Shown here: positions 43,075 to 52,960 of the stretch, one piece after another
How positions within the stretch are numbered: the first letter of the stretch is position 1
Layout of the letters: every line of letters starts with the position of its first letter
Origin: Heterohyrax brucei
Taxonomy: Eukaryota; Chordata; Mammalia; Hyracoidea; Procaviidae
Direction: 5' to 3'
Assembly (NCBI GenBank): GCA_028571685.1
Contig: CM053154.1
Location: forward strand, 4,563,501 to 4,627,500
Length of the DNA stretch: 64,000 nucleotides
Notes under the pieces: generated by a model
Seen by the model: the letters and a program-made list of their open reading frames with translations, nothing else
What the model was told of the DNA's origin: nothing
Databases searched by the model: none
Position numbers and translations under genes: made by a program

Positions 43075-43222
43075 GGGGAAGCCCCAGTGGCATAATGCGT
43101 AAGCCAGAGGTCGGCCGTTCGGATCCACCAGGCATGCCTCAGAAACTGCAGGAAGTTCTGTTCTGTCTATAGACTCACTATGAGTCTGAACTGACTTGAC
43201 AGTGGGGGGTTGGTTTTTTGGT
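43075..43222 (+). mobile_element. AfroSINE
   Basis: Head 'gaagccccagtggcataatg', B-box region 'ggtcggccgttcggatccac', tail 'gaactgacttgacagtgggg' with 'ggttggttttttgg'. Complete. Confidence 0.94.
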
Positions 43223-43529
43223 GTCAGTGGCAACTGGGGTTTCACAAGGACTCAAAGGAAATTGTATGGGCAGCAGGTTTGGCCTAGTGCTTTAAATGGC
43301 AGTGATGTTGGTGCGTCACTGACATCATCCACAGTATTGGTTCTTTCCTTTGGCAGTGGTACTTTTAAAGCTGAATTGAGGGAGATACAAAACGAACCTG
43401 ATTGAGATCAAAGCGACACCGGTCTCTGAGGACAATGAAAAGCCCCCATGAAGGGTTTATGCTGACAGCAAAAAAGTGTATGATTCTTCACCTAGCTGTG
43501 GCGCTGGTATCAGTAACGGAGTACTAAAT

Positions 43530-43734
43530 CAAGGGTCCGCAAGTGCCAGCCGCAAGCTAAATCTGGCCTTCTGCCTGTTTTTGTAAATAAAGTTTTATTG
43601 GTGCCCAGTCACACCCATTCATTTACAGATTCTCTGCAGCTGCTTTCCAGCCACAGTAGTAGAGCTGAGGGATTGTGGCAGAGACTAAATAGCCTGCAAA
43701 GTTGGCTCTTTATAGGAGAAGTTTACCAGTCCTG
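43530..43734. mobile_element. hAT-like MITE (Charlie-type, MER1/MER30-like group)
   Basis: Ends caagggtccgcaa and tttaccagtcctg are imperfect inverted repeats. The interior 'ttttgtaaataaagttttat' and 'cacccattcatttacagatt' is typical of a pan-mammalian hAT MITE. The flanks tactaaat (43522-43529) and agctaaat (43736-43743) are a probable 8-bp target duplication with two mismatches. The exact family name is uncertain. Confidence 0.85.
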
Positions 43735-43749
43735 CAGCTAAATGAGTAA

Positions 43750-44110
43750 TGTCAGAATGAGCATGACAGCGGGTTTCCCAGGCACAGCAATTTCTGTGAG
43801 CCCTTGCCCTTTCTACGGTCCAAGTTTGCATTTTCCACAACTTAAACCTGCAGAAATCGAGGTACTGAGAAAGGGGTCAGTCAGCAGCGGGACCAGGTCT
43901 GAATCCCAACCAAACAGAGCCAAAGCCCCAAGCTCACCATTATCCAGCTCAGCTACGGAAGCCAGGACAGGCCCCTTTCCACTTCCTCACACATGCCAGA
44001 TGGAAACTCCCTTGGCAAGTCCAGCTTATCTCCACCTTCAGAACCAAGTCTGATTCCCAAACTGCATTCCAGTAACCACTTGGAGGAAACACATCCCCAG
44101 AGGTTCCAGG
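43750..44110. other. Sequence without recognised features
   Basis: Unique-looking; no repeat or exon supported. Confidence 0.4.
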
Positions 44111-44114
44111 ACAC

Positions 44115-44265
44115 AAAGGTGAGGCTGGAAGTACCTTCTCTGAGGTCCCAAAAAATATGCCTGCAGTGAGATTCTGTGGGACAAAAACCTGGTGATCTGT
44201 GCCCGTTAAGGATTATGGCCTAGGGAACTCTGTGGGACAGTTCTCCATGGCACCCAACAAGAAAG
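44115..44265 (+). mobile_element. Possible AfroSINE remnant
   Basis: 'aaaacctggtgatctgtgcc' followed by 'gggaactctgtgggacagtt' resembles the long-subtype body. Head and tail are not recognisable. Confidence 0.45.
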
Positions 44266-45605
44266 TGCAAGAACTGTATTTCGAGCCTCTGCTGATCTGT
44301 GCATGAGACACAGATGAACCATCCATGAGCGCCTTGGTCCTTCCCCTGAGGAGCTCACAGGCAAGTACGAAAGATGTTGTCACAGGTGTGCCAGAATAGT
44401 GACCAGGCAGGGCGATGCATGCTGAGACCTGAGACCAGGAGACAGCTCTGCCACTGGTAGGGCTGGACTCTGAACTGTCCCACTGGAGGACAGAGAATTT
44501 CTGGATGCCTGGGCTTCTGCAGTGACAGATGGCTCAGACGCTCAGTGAAGAAGAGAGACTGTCTTTCACTTCCAGGACTTTGGTCCCCTCAAGCCTACGT
44601 GCAGCTCTAAAGAGACACAGGAGTCCCCGTGAGGCGTTTCCTGCCTCTGCCTACTGGACAAGAGGACAAAAGAAAGCAGAGCAAAATGTGGGATTTTCTT
44701 CTTAAACGCTGCAATTTTTTGTATTGGAAATGCAAATTGCTTTTAAGAAAAAAAAATGAGTTTTGGACAGAAGTGTAGCTCCACAGCAAACAGAACATTT
44801 TTAACTACTTGAAAAAGAAAACTTTGGCAAGAGGTCAAGTTGTGACTCCATGAGCAGCTTCACTTGAACTCTGTTCCTCCCCCCTCCCTTTCTCCCTCGC
44901 CCCCTCCTTCCCTCCCCTCCTGTCCTTCGTTCACTTACTTCTCTCTCCTTGCCGTGAAGAAGCTAAGAGGATAAAGTATGTGACGTGCCCAAAGCCTGAG
45001 GACCAGCCTCCTGCCCAGGAGCTGCTGGCTTTTCTCACTTAACAGCAACAGTAAGCAATACAGAACCTTGCACTGTGGAACTGGACTTTAAACCACAACT
45101 TTGCATCAGTACCAGCACCTTCCTAACTATGGCTGGCATAGACTGTTGCTCAAATGAGCTCTCTTTCCCTTGGTGTAGAGGCTGGAGAGCTAGCTGAGGG
45201 ATGAGCATCGGTGGAGAACCAATGTGCTAGCATCCATGGTCTCTCCAGAGTCTAATCCATGCATAGGTCATCCTCTTGTTGGCCACCAGAAGATGGCCAT
45301 GGCACAGGAGACCAATGCCACAGACTGAAGCCAGAATCCTGGGCGACATGTCACCTTACACTGCAGTGAGGACTATCACCACTGAGCAGGCACACAGTCA
45401 ACTGCCAGCTCCCCGCCGCAGGAGCAGTCCAGTAGCTCTTCACTGACACACCTGCTGCTCTCCGAGGGCAGGTGAGGGGCAGGACCCCCTCTCAGACAGC
45501 TTCACTCACCTCATGAGTTGCTTCCTGACCTGGGTCTATGTTCAGCCTGGCTAGGTACTGGGAGAACATTTTCTGCCAGCAGCCTGCCCGTGGGAAAGCC
45601 ACCTG
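44266..45605. other. Sequence without a recognised gene
   Basis: Includes a pyrimidine-rich tract at about 44876-44960 ('ccccctccctttctccctcg'). No exon supported. Confidence 0.4.
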
Positions 45606-45610
45606 TCTAA

Positions 45611-46133
45611 GAGATCTGACAATGAAGTCCAGAAACTTAGTCGTTCTAGGTGCTACACACCTCACTGCTGAATATCACTGCAGTCACATTCAAAGTCCTG
45701 CCCTTGGGAAGCTGTGCACCAATGCCAGCCTCTAGTCCACTCTTCAAAGCAATTTTGAAACTCTTTCTGGAATGGCCAGAAATCTCCCACACAGTGGCAC
45801 AGCAGCAAGTTTGTGAACTTAATTGCACAGTTGTCTGTGAGGGAGTCTCTAGCCAGCAAACAAATAACTGTATTAGAACACCCTCCCTACTCATCTGATC
45901 TGGCCCCCAGTGACCTTTTTCTTTACCCAAAGATAAAGGAAATAATGAAAGGAAGACAGTCAATGGCCATTCTAGAAAAAGAATTCCAAAATTGCTTTGA
46001 AGGATGGACTAGGTGCTGGCATCTGTGCCTAGCTTCCCAAGGGGAGTATTCTGAAGATGACCATAGTGATATACAGCAATGCAGTATGTAGCACTTTTTC
46101 CAGAATGAGTTTGTGGAATTAATTGGCAATCCT
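45611..46133 (+). mobile_element. Fold-back mariner-derived element, copy 2
   Basis: Same family as copy 1 but in opposite orientation. The left arm (45611 to about 45778) and the right arm (about 45962-46133) are long inverted repeats. 'cattcaaagtcctgcccttg' on the left pairs with the reverse of 'caaggggagtattctgaaga' on the right. The arm-to-centre junction near 45800-45840 ('gtggcacagc', then 'gaacttaattg', then 'tctgtgagggagt') has its counterpart in copy 1. The centre encodes the C-terminal part of a mariner transposase. Copy 1 has an internal deletion of roughly 100 bp in the arm that is complete here. Confidence 0.87.
45813..46091 (+). pseudogene. Mariner transposase C-terminal fragment, open frame
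   Basis: A 92-codon frame reads KQITVLEHPPYSSDLAPSD then LFLYPKIKEIMKGRQ and a C-terminal EKEFQNCFEGW block. The third catalytic Asp of the DD34D triad (the last Asp of LAPSD) is kept, in contrast to copy 1. A segment of about 20 residues between KGRQ and the EKEFQNCF block is missing. The N-terminal two thirds of the gene are absent, so it is not a functional transposase. Confidence 0.85.
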
Positions 46134-46139
46134 CATAGT

Positions 46140-47400
46140 TCTAGAAAAGTCTGCCCATGCTGAAGCCTGTCTCTGTGTGACCTGCTTGTCCTGGAGAATG
46201 CTGGTACTGACTTGTTTTTATTTTAATCTGTTTCAGAGAACGAAGTTTCATTCTGGCAGCAGGGACTGCCCTACTCAGGCTGGGTAGCTGCCGAGAGGCA
46301 GGCACTGGGAGCAGACCTGCAAGGTGAGACGAGCCCAACACAGGGCATGCACCAGGTGGCAGGTGGCAGCCAAAGAAGGGTCCTTGGGAAAGATGTGACA
46401 GAGACCCGTGTTTCCCAGAACAGGATGTGTCTCTAGCTGGGATGGCTCAGTGTCTCCACTAAGGAATTTTTGCTTCAGGGCATGTGGCAGGTGCTGGTCA
46501 ACTTGGGAGCCCCGGGCTGCATGGGCGGGAGGGACACTGAGACCCAAGATGGGCTCATTCCCGGGGGACGGCCCTAACTGAGGGGTTTATCGAGTGCATG
46601 GACCATGCCTTGAACCCCCTGACCTGCAAAGAGGAGAGGCCATGCCCAGTTGCTTCACTGCGGAGAGCTGCCTGTATCAGCTCAGAATCCCACCGAATCC
46701 CTCCTGCAGCTCGGGCAATGCTGTCCAGACCGAAAACCTCAAGACAGACATCCCAGTCCACAAGCCAGCAGCAACAAGGCAGTGCCACCATTGTGGCACC
46801 TCACAGTGACAACAGAAGCCAACCCCCAGTGGCGTGGTCCTGCTCAGACTTGCTGGGATGCTCGGAAAATCCCGCTTCCTGCAAACTTGACAGTCTCTTT
46901 AGAACAGGAAGCCACCCTTCCTGATGGCCTGCCAGGGTCTCCTGGTGAGCAGGAGCTGTAACAGATCCCCGTCGGGTATGTGCCCTCAGCGTGCACCTTC
47001 TGCCACCAGGTCGCCCAGCAGGGTCCCAGGACCCCAGGAACTTGTTAAAAGCTGTGGAACAGCAAATTCACCAAACCCACCCCAGTTAGGAACGTGGCGT
47101 CTCAAGTGCTCACCACTGATTAGGCAACATCATTTCTATTATCCAACTGGGCTTCGCACCAGAAGCGGAGGCACTTGCCCTGATTTGAAACTAGCAGACA
47201 CCAGGAGAATTTGCTGATTGCTAATGAGAAAGCTAAGGTTTTGTTGATGCCATCTGGGACCCGCTTGCTGTGGGCTGCGATTAAGCTCAGGAGCTCGACA
47301 TAACACACCATATTAAACAGGCACTGACTTTGTTATGGGCTCAGTGTAAGTGTTCATGTCTGCCGCACACCCAGAGCTTAGCCCGAAACACCTTTTTCCA
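46140..47400. other. Unique-looking sequence, start of a transposon-poor block
   Basis: No SINE, LINE or DNA transposon recognised. The overlapping open frames at 46590-46960 are not coding by any visible criterion. Confidence 0.45.
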
Positions 47401-47860
47401 GAATATGAAACATAATATCTTCGTGCTCATTGCATTATTTAAAAAGGGGCAATGTGGTTCATAACTTTACATTTATTGCATACTTTTAAGCCACTTGACC
47501 CATATAAATATTCCTATAGAGTTTCCCTCAGTTATTAAATTCTTATTGCTTATAAAAGGGGCAACAGGAAGTATATAACCTGCCAGCCAAGGTGTGGGAA
47601 GGGCCGTGGAGGGCCAGGGAGAGCCCGTGGGGTGGGGTGGGGCGCAGGGGCTGCAGATGGATCTCCTCTCAGCTCGCCCGTCCCCGCCTCCGTTCTATTC
47701 TATTTCCTCCCTGCTAGTAAGCAGCAGTCTGTTTTCTGCTTGCTCGGAGAATTATGTATTGACATGCCAAGCAACATTTTGCCTTTTGACTAATTAAAAT
47801 GGAACCCCACTCCTAAAAGAGACTGGTTGAAAGCATTTTTTTTTCTTAAATGTCTGCAGC
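47400..47860. promoter_or_regulatory. Putative conserved non-coding block
   Basis: Repeat-free AT-rich DNA ('aactttacatttattgcata', 'tattaaattcttattgctta', 'gactaattaaaatgg') with a short GC-rich patch (47590-47700). Regulatory role is inferred from texture. Confidence 0.35.
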
Positions 47861-50200
47861 ACAGCTGAAAGCAGAGGAAAACAGTGCATCCGCGTTGACC
47901 AGGTTCAAAGTGGTGTCTCTTGCTGGGAAAGGAAAAGCACACCAGGTCCTCCTGGTCCAGCACATCACGTTTCTGCTAACAACTGTCCTGGTTCACAGGG
48001 GCTCCCAAGACAGGCACCTCCTCAGCCCCGACACACGCCGCTGCCTCCCTGTCCCTCCCAAGGCTGTCTCCTGGAGGGCCCCTTTTAGAGACAACAGAAT
48101 GACCATTAGTACTTTAAGACACTTCCAAGTCATTCGACAGAGAAGTTTCCAAGAGCACAGCCCCTCGAAAGCTTGCGGGCCGGCCTCCCACCTGGAGGAC
48201 ACTCTACCAGACAGGGCGATACTTCTTCTCTAGCTCGGAGGGCTGAGGGAAAAATTCCTCCAGCCATGGCCCATGGGAGAACCAGGGTCAGTGGGCTGTG
48301 TCTGGCCCTCTCACCCATCACCGGCCTGAGGGACACCGGCATCACACTGACATGGGCCATTCCGTTTCCCGCAGCTCAGTACGAAACTCAAGAGCTGGAG
48401 GTGACTGCTGTCAACACAGGGCCTTTTCCCTGCTGTCAGTCCTTTCTGAGATGAAGGGGACACTGTTCCCTTTGCCTACAGCAGTTAGCATGCAGGCCCC
48501 CCACCACAATGTGGGACAACGCAGACACATTGTAGCCACCCGCTACCTTCCATCTCAATGACAGAATGGGGCTCCCTGGAGCAGTGGACACGGCCTCTGA
48601 TATTTGCAAAAGTGTCATGTTTTCTTTGCAGAGAAAACTGTCAGGTTGTTGTCGGCATAAAATACAACACTTCCTGGAGTTGTGATTTCCTTGTTCTCTA
48701 CAAAATGTCACCTGGGCACATGACATACTTTTGTTTAGCTCACAGAGAGGCTCTGCTTAAGATATTTAAATGGAGCGGAGAGACAGCCTCCCCCGGGCTC
48801 CCCAGGCTCTGAGGAGTCCTCCCGGCAATTACAGACGCCGAGTTCCCAGAAAAGGAGCGACCTTAGAGGTCTGCAAGGACTTATGCAAGGGTGCAATTCA
48901 CTTGTCTAGATGAATAGAAAACCGTCAACAAACACATGTTGTGCTCTGTAGAAAACATCTAGAACAAAGACACCCAGTGACTTACCACAGCTGGTCGTGA
49001 CACTTTAAAAGAAATAGAGATCGTAAGGTGAATAACTTAAAGAGGCTACCAGAGTCCACGCAAGCCCAGCTGCGAGTCCTGAACGGGGACAGATCACTCA
49101 AGTTCAGCGGTTATCTGAGCGTGTCACCTAGAGCATGTCAGCGTAACCCACCATTGTGCTGCAGTGGGCCTTAATCTCCCACCCTGGATAGCATTCAGTT
49201 GTAAATTCTTTTTTTTTCCTTCCATTTCTGGAAGCTACTCTTGGAAGCACACTGAAAGATTTATAGTTAATAAATGGTGAGTGAGTTAGCTGACACGCAA
49301 AAAAAAAAAAAAGCTTGAGAAAATACAGTATCGGTCTTATTTTGTTCTTTCTTCTCCTTGGGAAACCTGACATCGGAAAAATCTGCCCCTCTGAAGTCCT
49401 AAATCTTGAAGGATGGAAGTGCAGGCATTTAAATAGTGGCCTTTTGTTGCTGTGTGAATCGAACAAATGAAGTCAGAAAGCTTGCTAAAGAAAGGACCTT
49501 GCAAGTTTCCACGGGGTGTCAGAAAGTGCCGTTGTCAATAACTAGATTCTGCTCTGGCAAGCTCGCCTCCAGTCTCACAGAAGCACCGAAGTTTTCGGTT
49601 AAGGGGGGAGTAGGGACCCTATGATCGGGATGAAAAACACAAGAAAAATCCAGCCGGTCCCGCTCTGGTTGCCTGGGCCTTCTGCACAAGGGATTGGAGT
49701 CAAATAAAAAATAGAAATGAAACAACGTAGCAGCCACAGGGAGGATTTATCACTCCAAGGTGTCGCTGGACTGTTCTCAGGTCACAGTGAAAAATCAAAT
49801 CTCATCTGGAGTTGAGAGGATGCCACTCACTGAGCTGTGTGGACACAGTTCTGCAAGCAACACTTTCTTGCAAAGGTGTTTTGTTTATTTTCAACAGTTT
49901 GCATGATTTGAAGAATACGTCATGCAAGCCAAAGAGAAGGTTCCCTAATTGCCATCAAGCCAGGCCCCTGTCCGCTGGGACGGCAGGTGGCAGGCTGCGG
50001 CCTCGGGGTTAAGGCCGGAATTCTAGACAGTCTCTCCTTTTCTCCAACTCTGTGTCAAACACCCTCTGATAGCTAAAAATACGAAACCTGCTAGCCTGCC
50101 TTGCTCTGAAATAGGACATTAATTTCTTGCTTTTATATGTTACATATTGCAGCTCTGGGCAAGAGCCTGGTAACACATGAGCCTGGATTTTTTCTTCCAG
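47861..50200. other. Transposon-free unique sequence
   Basis: No repeats other than A-runs at about 49299-49312 and T-runs at about 49208. AT-rich patches at 48590-48780, 49190-49330 and 49860-50180 are enhancer-like. No exon could be defined. Confidence 0.4.
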
Positions 50201-50204
50201 TGGT

Positions 50205-50320
50205 AGAAATACATATAACAAAACATTGGTGGTTTCAGCTCTTCTTACATGTACAATTCGGTGACGTTAATTACCTTTATCATACTGTGTGACTGTCACC
50301 CCTAACAGGAGCCTGGTGCC
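50205..50320 (-). mobile_element. L1 3' UTR fragment, antisense
   Basis: 'aaatacatataacaaaacat' followed by 'acatgtacaattcggtgacg' and 'taattacctttatcatact' is the antisense start of a mammalian L1 3' UTR. It is the only recognisable transposon between 46.1 and 58.4 kb. Confidence 0.75.
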
Positions 50321-50329
50321 CCCTAGACA

Positions 50330-51115
50330 GGACCACCCCTGGAGTTTCGTAACTGGCCACTTCTGGCAGATTCCCCTTCGGTATAAATGAGGGAGCACAC
50401 ACCAATCCCTCCTTATTCTGGGGGGAGCTGGATTGAGTTTCTTTTTGGTCCTCTGCTGTCTTTTCTCCCTTGTAGCCCAAGTAACACTGCTGTGTCTGAA
50501 CCCTCTCAGCCCTTTGACCAGCTGCTGGCTGCATCCTTGCAGGCAGGACTCCAGCAATAGCACAGTGAAAGCTACCTATGGCCTGAGAGGCACAGCAGTA
50601 ACATTCTTTATTTCAATGTCATCATGACAGTCAAGCTGGCAATTTCTCACACCCATTCTGAAAATTGCAGAGAGCACTGGCCCAGCCAGAGGTGACTTGC
50701 AGCATGGGCTGATGGCCTCCAGGGGGTCTCTTGGCTGTGATTTTTTTCAGGGAGGTACAAAGAATTACAAAAATCCACTGCAGACACCGGACCCGACAGA
50801 AGGCATTTGGTGCTGGACACGGGTATCATTCCAAGAATTTAATTGCTCCCATATTTAATTTATTTTCTAAAGTCAGAGGTGATTTTAATGGGAAAGGAGA
50901 AAAGAAACTGTGTCAACGGATTCCTCTAAAAACAGAGGGGCTTTTCGGGAACAATCCCCCCTCTCGTATGTCGGATTTAAAATCGGGACCAGCTGAGAAG
51001 ATTCATGTTTTGTCCTGGCACGCTGCCACTGGTCAGTGGCACTCAGGGCACGAGCCAGGAGCAGAGCCCAGAAAATACCCTTCAGAAGGGCAGAGATTCA
51101 TGCTAACCAAATGAG
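50330..51115. other. Unique sequence with a small AT-rich candidate element
   Basis: 50740-51000 is repeat-free with 'atttaattgctcccatattt' and 'aatttattttctaaagtcag'. No exon seen. Confidence 0.35.
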
Positions 51116-51119
51116 GTGT

Positions 51120-51940
51120 TTTCACTCAAAAACATGAGCAATCCTTGTCTGGCAATCCTGAAGTAATCTGACCAAGTTTAACCCTCCAAAAGCCAGGCAC
51201 AATTTTCACAGCTATGTTTTTATTATGCTTTTTTCCTGATCCGCCCACTTAACTCCCTCCTTACTTAAAAAAGAAAAAAAATTTTGCTTTTTTCTCCTAA
51301 ACATTTTAAGGCAAACACCTACCTTCTAACGGCAGAACCTTACTTTCTTCCTCGTCGTGATATATACAGTACTGACATTCCAAAGGTTTCTGCCGCCTCT
51401 CAGCTGTCACCTCGAGTCAAAATCATAGAGTTTGGCTATAAAAGAATATAATAAATTTAACCGGACCTAACTGTGCCTTTTTAAGCACTCTATTTTTTTT
51501 TTTTTTTGATTGTGTATCTGTGGTCTCACTATTCCCATGTATAAATATTTTCTCTTGCCTAGCTCTTTCTTGAGTCCAAACTGGACTGCATTTGTGTAAT
51601 GTGTCCTGCTCAAAGAACAGGGCCTCGAAAGAGTTTAAAACCGGTGCCACTTCGGCACAAAACAGAAAGTAAGAAAAACTTTGAAGGGAGAATTTTCACC
51701 TGGCTTCATCGCCCTGAATTTTCGAGGCCACAATGGGCGCGTATTGTGGCAGCCCGCCCACGGATGGTCTCTCTCTCCAGGAAAAATCTGGGCACTGCCC
51801 AGGGGCACCGTGGTCCCCCGGCCCCTGGCCCAGTCCTCTGGCTCTTGGGCGCTTCCAGGGCTGGCATTTTATACACTGAAGTAAACTTCCGCGCTCCCGT
51901 TCAAATGTAATCACTGTTTTGTTTTGCAGCCTTTGTAGAT
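51120..51940. promoter_or_regulatory. Putative conserved block upstream of the CpG island
   Basis: Repeat-free AT-rich sequence with T-runs (about 51491-51507) passes into a mixed-composition shoulder of the CpG island. Motifs such as 'cagctatgtttttattatgc' and 'gtataaatattttctcttgc' suggest regulatory DNA. Inference only. Confidence 0.35.
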
Positions 51941-51959
51941 TGAGTCTTTGTTAGGCTAG

Positions 51960-52960
51960 CGGTCTTGTTTCCCCGACCACCCGAGGACATCGCCGGCATC
52001 AGAGCGCCCCCAAAAGGCAGCCCGGGAGAGGAGCGGGGCGCTCTGACCTTTAGCGAAACAGCGAAGGTTATGCACATAACATTTGCTTGTTTACTTTGCA
52101 AAATAAGCAACGAGTTGGAAACTCGGAGCTTCGCCAGCGCCTCTACGCACTTAGAAAACACCAGTACCAACCGGCGGCGGCCGTCTTTGCAGCTCGCGCG
52201 CGGAGACGGTTAGCTGCTTTGCTCTGTATCTTTCCTGATGCAACTTTAATAACGTTAGCCAAGACTGCTCAGAAAAATCACAGCTGTAGCTGGAGGCGAA
52301 AAAAAAAAGGAAAATCCGCTAAAACGAGGTGCTTCTCCGCAGCAGCCTCACCTAGGAGCCCGGGCGCGCGGGGCCCGGCCACCAAATCGATGACCGCAGC
52401 AGGCGGACGGCCACTGGTCGTTTTGATGGATATGACCGGGGAAAAAAAGTCCAGATTGGTTCACAGTGGACCTCAAACCATGTCAGCTAAAACCAAAGAG
52501 ACAAAAAGTGACAGCTGCAGAGAGCGCACTGCGGGCGCTCAATGGTGCCTCTGATTTATCGCTCCATCTGCCTCGCCGCTGTGAGGACAAGTTCCCCCTG
52601 ATTTGGTTAAAACGAAAAGGACCTTAGAGAGCGCAACGCGGGTTTTGAAAACGTGCAGAAACTTTTTTTTTCCCCCTTGATTTATGTTTCTTTCCCCCTC
52701 CAGAAAGTCAGCCCTGCCAGGGAGCTGCGCAGGAGGGAGGGTCCGGGCGCCCCCGGCCCCAGCGCCACCGGGTCGCGGGGCCCCCCGAGGAGAACACCGC
52801 AGCCCCGCAGGAGCCCGGCGCGCGGGTGCCCCGGAGCCGGGGGGAGCAGCCTAGCGCGCCCAGGGGTGCCCTGTGCTGCGGTCATACAGGGACCCCAGGA
52901 ATAGGACAGGCGTCCCAACGCTGGGACTCTGGGGGGGCTCGGTGCCCCCTCCCCAGAGTC
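51960..52960. promoter_or_regulatory. CpG island (orphan, no gene recognised)
   Basis: CpG dinucleotides are dense at 52110-52220, 52330-52440, 52560-52640 and 52735-52870, with runs such as 'gcgcgcg'. G+C is high while flanks are AT-rich. No TATA box, coding exon or known gene is recognised. 'tttctttccccctccag' ending at 52704 looks like a splice acceptor, so a non-coding exon is possible. The 155-codon frame at 52087-52554 has no domain. Most likely an unmethylated promoter or bivalent domain of a developmental locus or lncRNA. Confidence 0.65.

Noticed and set aside
52087..52554. 155-codon frame inside the CpG island as a possible first exon
   Set aside because: No recognised domain and basic/Ala-rich composition typical of GC-rich DNA. 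Kept only as part of the CpG island.
52685..52960. Splice acceptor at 52704 as proof of an exon
   Set aside because: A pyrimidine tract with CAG is expected by chance. No matching donor with a credible frame or polyadenylation context was found, so it is mentioned only as a possibility.
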